NCBI GenBank assembly: GCA_024280615.1
Contig: JAJRPU010000141.1
Location: 1-5,113 of the forward strand
Reading direction: 5' to 3'
Origin: Bacteroidota bacterium
GTDB taxonomy: Bacteria > Bacteroidota > Bacteroidia > JAADEI01
Length of the DNA stretch: 5,113 bases
Shown: in pieces, positions 1 through 5,113 of the stretch
Layout: each line of letters begins with the position of its first letter
How positions within the stretch are numbered: the first letter of the stretch is position 1
Made by a program: the position numbers and the translations under genes
Notes under the pieces: model-generated
Told to the model about the DNA's origin: nothing
What the model saw: only the letters and a program-made list of their open reading frames with translations
Database searches by the model: none

Positions 1-34
1 ATTTGTCTTTGTTTTATACATTGTGCAAAACTTA

Positions 35-62
35 TTGTTTGTTCACCGTTTTCAAAGATAAT
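35..62 (+). promoter_or_regulatory. Possible alternative upstream promoter
   Basis: TTGTTT (35-40) and GATAAT (57-62) are separated by 16 bases and resemble sigma-70 -35 and -10 hexamers, with a start near 69. If this promoter is used, the palindrome at 83-100 lies just downstream of the start and would act as a repressor site instead. AT-rich sequence produces such matches often, so this is the less favoured model. Confidence 0.22.
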
Positions 63-82
63 ATATATGGACTGTTTGAAAA
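49..82. repeat. 8-bp inverted repeat in the upstream region
   Basis: TTTTCAAA (49-56) and TTTGAAAA (75-82) are perfect reverse complements separated by 18 bases of AT-rich sequence, directly upstream of the CRP/FNR-type palindrome. It could be a second operator or chance in AT-rich DNA. The loop is long and the stem has only two G-C pairs, so it is not a terminator. Confidence 0.3.
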
Positions 83-100
83 TATTGACTTATGTCAATA
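83..100. promoter_or_regulatory. CRP/FNR-family regulator binding site
   Basis: An 18-bp interrupted palindrome, TATTGAC-TTAT-GTCAATA, has two perfect 7-base arms around a 4-base spacer. Its core TTGAC-N4-GTCAA has the architecture of sites for the CRP/FNR superfamily (FNR itself prefers TTGAT-N4-ATCAA; regulators of the DNR/NnrR type that respond to nitrogen oxides use close variants). Its centre, between 91 and 92, is 41.5 bases upstream of position 133, the classic class II activator position, and a -10-like hexamer lies at 121-126. Control of this operon by oxygen, nitric oxide or nitrite would make biological sense. The palindrome is directly visible; the identity of the regulator is inference. 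Confidence 0.7.
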
Positions 101-120
101 AAATGTAATTTTTTAAGGTT

Positions 121-126
121 TATGTT
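121..126 (+). promoter_or_regulatory. Candidate -10 element of the activated promoter
   Basis: TATGTT matches the sigma-70 -10 consensus TATAAT at four of six positions and would start transcription near G133/A134. No good -35 hexamer lies at the normal distance, as expected where an activator at -41.5 substitutes for it. This start gives a leader of about 50 nt before ATG 185. The match alone is weak; support comes from its exact spacing to the palindrome at 83-100. Confidence 0.4.
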
Positions 127-184
127 AGCGCTGAAAACAACTAATGAAGCCTTTATAACGCTAACAACTAAAACTGCTGGAGCC

Positions 185-304
185 ATGAAGTCAAACAATA
201 AAAACAATAAAACAGAAAAGAAAAGAATACTATCAAGGCGCAGTTTTTTGAAATTATTGGCTTATTCCACAGGCGGTTTTGCCCTGAGCAGTTACGTAAA
301 CGCC
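185..304 (+). other. Tat signal peptide of the alpha subunit
   Basis: Residues 1-40 have a long polar, Lys/Asn-rich n-region, the twin-arginine motif SRRSFLKLL with RR at residues 18-19, a moderately hydrophobic core (LAYSTGGFALSSYV) and a V-x-A cleavage-like site. This is the expected route for a folded cofactor-loaded Mo enzyme and places the active site outside the cytoplasm, unlike NarG. A second hydrophobic patch (FLSLFSFF) follows the predicted cleavage site, so retention as an uncleaved anchor is possible. Confidence 0.78.
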
Positions 305-3300
305 AACTTTTTATCTCTCTTCTCGTTTTTTAAACCATTTGATGTTGAAAATCCTCTTGCTGAATATCCCAACAGGGATTGGGAGAGGGTTTATCGGGAA
401 ATATGGGATTATGATTATGAGTACACCTTTGTGTGTGCACCTAACGATACCCATGAATGCTTGTTGAAAGCACATGTGAAGAATAATGTTGTTATAAGGA
501 TAGCTCCTACTTATGGCTATGCAGAGGGTTCTGACTTGTACGGGAATAAGGCTTCTGCTCGGTGGGAGCCCCGTTGTTGTCAGAAAGGGCTTGCCCTTAT
601 GAGGCGTTTCTATGGAGATAGGAGAGTTAAATATCCTATGATACGGGAGGGATTCCTAAAATGGGTGAAAGATGGGTTTCCAAGAAATGAAGATGGCTCC
701 GTACCTGAAAAATATGTGAAAGGTCGCGGCCAAGAACCCTTTATAAAAGTTTCGTGGGAAGAAGCATTTGATATTGTAGCCAAAGCAATGGAAAATATAG
801 CGAGGACGTACAGTGGTGAGGAAGGCATGGAAAAACTTAAGAAACAAGGATATGACCCCTTAATGGCTGAACGAACAGGTGGAGCAGGCACCCAAGTGTT
901 GAAGTTCAGAGGAGGGATGCCACCTTTGGGAGCAACCAGGATATTTGCCCAGTACAGATTTGCTAATATGCTTGCTCTCCTAGACTCACACATACGTGGT
1001 GTTGGTCCGGACGAAGCAAAGGGTGCAAGAGGATGGGATAACTATTCTTGGCACACTGATCTGCCACCAGGTCACCCAATGGTTACGGGACAACAAACCG
1101 TAGATTTTGATCTTGTATGTGTGGAGAGGGCAGATCATGTTGTGGTATGGGGAATGAATTGGATAACGACCAAAATGCCGGATGCTCACTGGTTAACAGA
1201 AGCGAGGATAAAGGGTGCTAAAATAACTGTAATAACTTGTGAATATTCAGCAACAGCAAATAAAGCAGACCAAGTTTTAATTATAAGACCTGGTACTGAC
1301 CCAGCCCTTGCCCTCGGTTTCGCCCATGTGATAATTAAGGAAAAACTTTATGATGAGAAATACATAAAGAAGTTCACAGACCTGCCGATTCTTGTGAGAA
1401 TGGATAACCTGAAGTATTTGCGTCCTTCAGATATAGAGCCTAATTATTCACCAAGACCATTATCTAATTACATAATAGTCATCAAAGATGGAGAAAAGGT
1501 TGGACCACCCGCAGAACACCCAGCCCCAATAGTAACTGAATCAATGCGTAACGAGTGGGGAGATTTTATGGTATGGGATCTACGCTCTAATTCTTTAAAA
1601 GTACTTACCCGTGATGATTATGGAGAGCGGATGTTCCAAAAAGGTATAGATCCTGCCCTTGAAGGAACATTTAAAGTGAAACTTGCTGATGGTAAAGAAG
1701 TTGAAGTTAGACCAGTGTTTGATCTTATAAAACAGTATGTGCTTGAAAATTTTGATCCTGACACAGTTTCTGAAATAACGTGGGCACCAAAAGAGGGTAT
1801 AATCCAAATTGCAAGAGACTTTGCTGAACATGCAGGAAAAACCCTTATAGCAGTGGGTATGGGACCCAACCAGTTCTTTAATAATGATAATAAAGATAGA
1901 ACAATGTTCTTCCTCGCTGCCCTTACTAAGAACATTGGAACCGTTACTGGAAATATCGGTAGCTATGCAGGCAATTATAGGGCAGCATTGTTTTCTGGAT
2001 TACCTACTTATATAGCCGAAGACCCATTTAACATTCAAACAGAGGCAGGTAAACCAGTAAAGGTTAAAAAGTATTTCAGTGCTGAATCTGTACATTTCTT
2101 CAACGAAGGAGAGAAATATCAAAAAGTTGGCAAAAAGAAAATAACTGGAGATTCTCATATTCCTACTCCGACAAAGATGATATGGGTTACTAATTCAAAT
2201 TCTCTAATAGGTAATGCTAAGTGGCACTATGATACGATTTTTAATGTATTGCCAAGAGTGGAAATGGTTGTAATTAATGAATGGTGGTGGACAGCTAGCT
2301 GTGAATACTCTGACGTGATCTTTGCTGTTGATTCGTGGGCAGATATGAAAAATATGGACGCTACAATTTCCGTAACTAATCCGTTTTTGATGATTTTCCC
2401 GCGAAGTCCACTGCCCAGAATCTATAATACTAAGGGTGATATTGAGTGTGCTGCAGGAGTAGCAAGACATCTGGCTAAGCTTACAGGAGATAAACGATTT
2501 GAAGACTATTGGAAGTTTGTGAATGAAGGAAAGCCAGAATTGTATCTGCAGCGAATATTTGACTATTCCAATGCAATGAAGGGGTATGATGTCTATGAAC
2601 TTGAAAAGAAAGCTAAACGAGGGGAACCGGTCTTGGTAATGACAAGGACATATCCCAAATGGATAGGATATGAACAGATGATAGAAGAAAAGCCGTGGTA
2701 TACTAAGACTGGTAGGCTTGAGTTCTTTAGGGAGGAAGATGAATTCAGGATTCATGGCGAGAACATGCCTGTGTATAGGGAACCAGTTGATTCAACTTTC
2801 TATGAACCTAATGTTATTATTGCTACTATGCATCCAGCTATTAGACCGGAAACTCCGTCAGATTGGGGAGCTGATCCAAATGACCTTTCTGTGGATATGC
2901 GTCAGGTGAGAAATGTTGTGAAGCCGTGGGTGGAAGTAAAGAAAACAAAACATCCGCTTAATGCCAAAGACCCTAAATACAAATTTATTTTCCATACGCC
3001 GAAGTTCAGACATGGTGCGCATACCACTCCCGTGGACACCGATATAATAGCTGTGTGGTTCGGACCATTTACGGATATATACCGTCGGGATAAGAGAATG
3101 CCATATATAATGGAATTCTTTGTTGACATTAATCCTCTTGACGCAAAAGAATTGGGCTTGGAAGACGGGGATTACGTGTGGATAGATGCCGACCCAGAAG
3201 ACAGACCTTTCCGAGGTTGGCAGAAAAAGAAAGACTCTTTGGAATATAAGACCGCACGCTTAATGGCACGAATCAGATACTATCCTGGAACTCCAAGGGG

Positions 3301-3715
3301 AATCCTCAGAATGTGGCACAATGCCTATGCGGCAACACTCGGAACAGTAGAAGGACACGAAAAACATCCATCTAAATTGGCTAAAAATCCACGAACAGGA
3401 TATCAATCAATATTTAGGTATGGTAGTCATCAGTCCTGCACGCGTGGATTAATAAAACCTACTCATACCACAGATTCATTGGTTAGAAAGGGACTCTTTG
3501 GACAAAAAATCGGAAAAGGGTTTGCACCGGATATACACTGTCCGACAGGGGCACCACGCGAATCCTTTGTTAGAATTGAGCTAGCTGAACGTTCTGGAAA
3601 AGAAAGTCTTGTTGCCCAGTTCATCAAGAAAGGTATTAGACCAACACATGAGAGTAAACAAATGAAAGCCTACTTGAGTGGGCAGTTTGTTAAAGTTGCT
3701 AAAAACACAGGATAA
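185..3715 (+). CDS. nxrA: NXR-type molybdopterin oxidoreductase, alpha subunit
   Basis: Catalytic subunit of a type II DMSO reductase-family enzyme (Mo-bis-MGD), most like periplasmic nitrite oxidoreductase NxrA; it interconverts nitrite and nitrate, direction unknown. The protein is 1176 aa from ATG 185. An in-frame ATG at 92 would add 31 residues, but that codon lies inside the regulator palindrome, and the 185 start yields a normal Tat signal: SRRSFLKLL at residues 17-25, then a hydrophobic stretch and possible cleavage after VNA (residue 40). The FS0 motif is C84-x3-D88-x3-C92 with C132 in RCCQKG. The predicted Mo-ligand Asp is D292 in TDLPPGHPM, matching Asp222 of NarG. The C-terminal part, from about residue 933, holds the molybdopterin-dinucleotide-binding domain (DINPLDAKELGLEDGDYVW) and ends with CPTGAPRES. 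Length agrees with NxrA (about 1150) and NarG (about 1250). GGAG at 179-182 is only 2 bases from the ATG, too close for a normal Shine-Dalgarno. Alternatives are an NXR-like nitrate reductase or another oxyanion reductase; recognition is from remembered family sequences, not a search. Confidence 0.88.
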   Translation: MKSNNKNNKTEKKRILSRRSFLKLLAYSTGGFALSSYVNANFLSLFSFFKPFDVENPLAEYPNRDWERVYREIWDYDYEYTFVCAPNDTHECLLKAHVKNNVVIRIAPTYGYAEGSDLYGNKASARWEPRCCQKGLALMRRFYGDRRVKYPMIREGFLKWVKDGFPRNEDGSVPEKYVKGRGQEPFIKVSWEEAFDIVAKAMENIARTYSGEEGMEKLKKQGYDPLMAERTGGAGTQVLKFRGGMPPLGATRIFAQYRFANMLALLDSHIRGVGPDEAKGARGWDNYSWHTDLPPGHPMVTGQQTVDFDLVCVERADHVVVWGMNWITTKMPDAHWLTEARIKGAKITVITCEYSATANKADQVLIIRPGTDPALALGFAHVIIKEKLYDEKYIKKFTDLPILVRMDNLKYLRPSDIEPNYSPRPLSNYIIVIKDGEKVGPPAEHPAPIVTESMRNEWGDFMVWDLRSNSLKVLTRDDYGERMFQKGIDPALEGTFKVKLADGKEVEVRPVFDLIKQYVLENFDPDTVSEITWAPKEGIIQIARDFAEHAGKTLIAVGMGPNQFFNNDNKDRTMFFLAALTKNIGTVTGNIGSYAGNYRAALFSGLPTYIAEDPFNIQTEAGKPVKVKKYFSAESVHFFNEGEKYQKVGKKKITGDSHIPTPTKMIWVTNSNSLIGNAKWHYDTIFNVLPRVEMVVINEWWWTASCEYSDVIFAVDSWADMKNMDATISVTNPFLMIFPRSPLPRIYNTKGDIECAAGVARHLAKLTGDKRFEDYWKFVNEGKPELYLQRIFDYSNAMKGYDVYELEKKAKRGEPVLVMTRTYPKWIGYEQMIEEKPWYTKTGRLEFFREEDEFRIHGENMPVYREPVDSTFYEPNVIIATMHPAIRPETPSDWGADPNDLSVDMRQVRNVVKPWVEVKKTKHPLNAKDPKYKFIFHTPKFRHGAHTTPVDTDIIAVWFGPFTDIYRRDKRMPYIMEFFVDINPLDAKELGLEDGDYVWIDADPEDRPFRGWQKKKDSLEYKTARLMARIRYYPGTPRGILRMWHNAYAATLGTVEGHEKHPSKLAKNPRTGYQSIFRYGSHQSCTRGLIKPTHTTDSLVRKGLFGQKIGKGFAPDIHCPTGAPRESFVRIELAERSGKESLVAQFIKKGIRPTHESKQMKAYLSGQFVKVAKNTG

Positions 3716-3755
3716 TTTAAAGTGGTAACAATAATAACTAAAAAAATACGTAATC

Positions 3756-4886
3756 ATGCCTAAGGTTTACAACTGGCATCTTGGAAGGGAAATGGAATAT
3801 CCATACGAAGAATCTAGACCTGAAAAACAAGTTGCATGGGTTTTCGATATTAACAAGTGCATAGAATGTCAAACGTGTACAGTTGCTTGTAAAACAACAT
3901 GGACAAGTGGGAAGGGACAGGAATCAATGTTCTGGAATAATGTTGAAACGAAGCCTTATGGAGGGTATCCCACAGGTTGGGACCTTTCTATTCTCCCTAA
4001 ATTGGGCGAGCAAGTTTGGAACGAAAGTAATGTTTATGAAGGAAAAACAGTATTTGAAAGCGTTCCTCAAGGTGAAAAAGTAAATGGTTATCTGCCTTCT
4101 GATGAAGATTATGCCCATGTAAATCTTGGAGAAGACGAGTGTACTGAAATAATTGAAAAGGGTGCCTTTTTTCAGGGAATACATAAAGCATGGATGTTTT
4201 ATTTGGCAAGGATCTGCAATCATTGTACCTATCCTGCTTGTTTGGCTGCTTGTCCAAGAAAGGCAATATATAAGCGAAAGGAAGATGGCATTGTTCTAGT
4301 TGATCAAACTAGATGCAGAGGATATAGAGAATGTGTTAAGGCATGCCCTTATAAAAAAGTGTTCTTTAATATGGTTACCAGAACCAGTGAAAAATGTATT
4401 GCTTGCTTTCCTCTTATAGAAAAGGGGGAACAACCAAGATGTGTTCAGACCTGCATTGGGAAGATTCGTTTAATGGGATTTCTGAGTCCACCTGAGAAGA
4501 TACGACGTGATAACCCCTTGGATTTCTTGATTTATTATAAAAAGATAGCGCTACCTCTTTATCCACAATTTGGGCTTGAACCAAATGTATATTACATTCC
4601 TCCTGTTCACGTGCCAAGAGAATTCCTTTATCAAATGTTTGGTCCAATGGTGGATGAAGCAATTGAAACATATAGAAACGCTCCCGAAGACAGGGAATTA
4701 CTTGGAGCCTTATTACTTTTTACTTCGACTCAAAGAATTGTTCATTCCTTCAGAGTCAAGGGAGACTATGTATATGGATACGATGAAAAAGGTAGTGAAG
4801 TTGTTAAAGTTCCCTTTACAGAACCCCTTTACATAAGACCATACTTTGACAGCAAAAGAAATGTTTACAGACATACAATTACATAG
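3756..4886 (+). CDS. nxrB: NXR-type oxidoreductase, iron-sulfur beta subunit
   Basis: Electron-transfer subunit of 376 aa, homologous to NxrB and NarH. Four cysteine motifs are visible: C35-x2-C38-x2-C41-x3-C45; C154-x2-C157-x4-C162-x3-C166P; C187-RGY-R-E-C193-x3-C197P; and C214-x2-C217-x11-C229-x3-C233. The third has Tyr190 where a fourth Cys would be, equivalent to the Trp of NarH (CRGWRxC), so it should hold a [3Fe-4S] cluster and the others [4Fe-4S]. This gives 15 Cys ligands, the usual set in this family. The stretch from 46 to 153 is the insertion typical of the NarH/NxrB group. No signal peptide is present, so export with alpha through the Tat pathway is inferred. It starts 40 nt after the alpha stop with no clear Shine-Dalgarno. 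It is shorter than NarH (about 510 aa) and, as I remember them, than other NxrB proteins (about 400-430 aa), the difference lying in the C-terminal region. Confidence 0.88.
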   Translation: MPKVYNWHLGREMEYPYEESRPEKQVAWVFDINKCIECQTCTVACKTTWTSGKGQESMFWNNVETKPYGGYPTGWDLSILPKLGEQVWNESNVYEGKTVFESVPQGEKVNGYLPSDEDYAHVNLGEDECTEIIEKGAFFQGIHKAWMFYLARICNHCTYPACLAACPRKAIYKRKEDGIVLVDQTRCRGYRECVKACPYKKVFFNMVTRTSEKCIACFPLIEKGEQPRCVQTCIGKIRLMGFLSPPEKIRRDNPLDFLIYYKKIALPLYPQFGLEPNVYYIPPVHVPREFLYQMFGPMVDEAIETYRNAPEDRELLGALLLFTSTQRIVHSFRVKGDYVYGYDEKGSEVVKVPFTEPLYIRPYFDSKRNVYRHTIT

Positions 4887-4899
4887 TTACATAAACGAG

Positions 4900-5113
4900 A
4901 TGCTAAAAATTTTAAGTCCGATGAGGAGAAAGTTAATTCTGGCTTTGGTCGGTTGCTTGATTATTGTTTCATCGTGTGGCAAAGAAGAAAATCAACCAGA
5001 TCAAGAATTTTCTCAAGAGATAGTCGCTGTTAAAGTGCAGGATACAATTCCATTAACTGACCCAGATGCTAAAGTATGGAAAGAAGCCCCTCTGTCTGTT
5101 ATTGAACTAAAAC
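4900..5113 (+). CDS. Putative lipoprotein heme b gamma subunit (5' part)
   Basis: This open frame runs off the window with 71 codons visible. It begins with a lipoprotein signal peptide: MRRK, a hydrophobic core (LILALVGCLIIV) and the lipobox VSSC, predicting lipidation of Cys26 (Cys19 if translation starts at ATG 4921, which gives the more compact signal). After a polar linker it reads LTDPDAKVWKEAPLSVIEL. This resembles the first strand of the ethylbenzene dehydrogenase-type heme-binding domain (pattern DPDDxxWxxAP) found in gamma subunits such as EbdC, DdhC, SerC and NxrC. It follows beta by 13 nt, the usual place for gamma. Its expected role is to carry a heme b between the beta clusters and a cytochrome c, with the lipid tail tethering the complex. 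The heme ligands lie beyond the window, so the assignment rests on one short motif plus position. No clear Shine-Dalgarno precedes either start. Confidence 0.65.
   Translation, partial: MLKILSPMRRKLILALVGCLIIVSSCGKEENQPDQEFSQEIVAVKVQDTIPLTDPDAKVWKEAPLSVIELK

Noticed and set aside
85..111. TTGACT (85-90) as a -35 box with TAATTT (106-111) as -10
   Set aside because: The -35 hexamer is good, but the spacing is 15 bases and the -10 matches only three of six positions. The palindromic symmetry explains the TTGAC better.
610..993. Open frame of 127 codons on the - strand
   Set aside because: It is antisense to the conserved FS0-to-Mo-site region of alpha, has no promoter or ribosome site and no recognisable domain.
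2204..2755. Open frame of 183 codons on the - strand
   Set aside because: It lies entirely inside the alpha gene, whose conserved protein sequence accounts for this stretch. The translation has no recognisable motif and a composition typical of an antisense shadow.
3716..3755. Possible terminator or attenuator between alpha and beta
   Set aside because: No GC-rich hairpin or T-run is present; the gap is simply A/T-rich, consistent with co-transcription.
4570..4836. Overlapping + strand frame of 88 codons within beta
   Set aside because: It is out of frame with the well-supported beta subunit and has no recognisable motif.
1..5113. CRISPR array, tRNA, rRNA, insertion sequence or attachment site
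   Set aside because: No spaced direct repeats, tRNA-like cloverleaf, rRNA segment, transposase motif or terminal inverted repeats were seen; almost the whole window is coding.

Overview
The window carries the start of an operon for a membrane-associated, exported molybdenum oxidoreductase of the type II DMSO reductase family. The closest match I recognise is the periplasmic nitrite oxidoreductase (NXR) group found in Nitrospira, Nitrospina and anammox bacteria, together with related NXR-like nitrate reductases. Three genes lie on the + strand in the order expected for such a complex: catalytic alpha subunit (185-3715), iron-sulfur beta subunit (3756-4886), and the 5' part of a putative lipoprotein heme-binding gamma subunit (4900 to the window edge). 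No supported gene lies on the - strand.

Region by region: 1-184 is an AT-rich regulatory region. It contains an 18-bp palindrome of the CRP/FNR type (83-100, core TTGAC-N4-GTCAA). A -10-like hexamer sits downstream at the spacing expected of an activator-dependent promoter. This arrangement puts the transcription start near 133 and supports translation from ATG 185 rather than the longer open frame starting at 92. The 185 start also gives a clean twin-arginine signal peptide. The alpha-beta gap is 40 nt and the beta-gamma gap about 13 nt, with no terminator visible in either, so the genes are probably co-transcribed.

How the parts work together: alpha holds the Mo-bis-MGD site and one proximal Fe-S cluster. 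Beta carries four cysteine motifs, predicted to bind three [4Fe-4S] and one [3Fe-4S] cluster, as an electron wire. Gamma, if it is the usual heme b subunit, passes electrons to or from a cytochrome c pool. Alpha has the Tat signal and beta has none, so the folded alpha-beta pair is probably exported together. The lipid anchor on gamma would tether the complex to a membrane. Sequence cannot tell whether the enzyme oxidises nitrite or reduces nitrate in vivo.

Organism: a moderately AT-rich Gram-negative bacterium. Shine-Dalgarno sequences are weak or absent before all three genes. This would fit the Bacteroidetes/Ignavibacteria/Calditrichaeota (FCB) group, but Planctomycetes (anammox) or another lineage cannot be excluded. 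I would not name a genus. The protein families are known; the less ordinary parts are the regulator site, the lipoprotein form of the gamma subunit and the Asp-containing FS0 motif.
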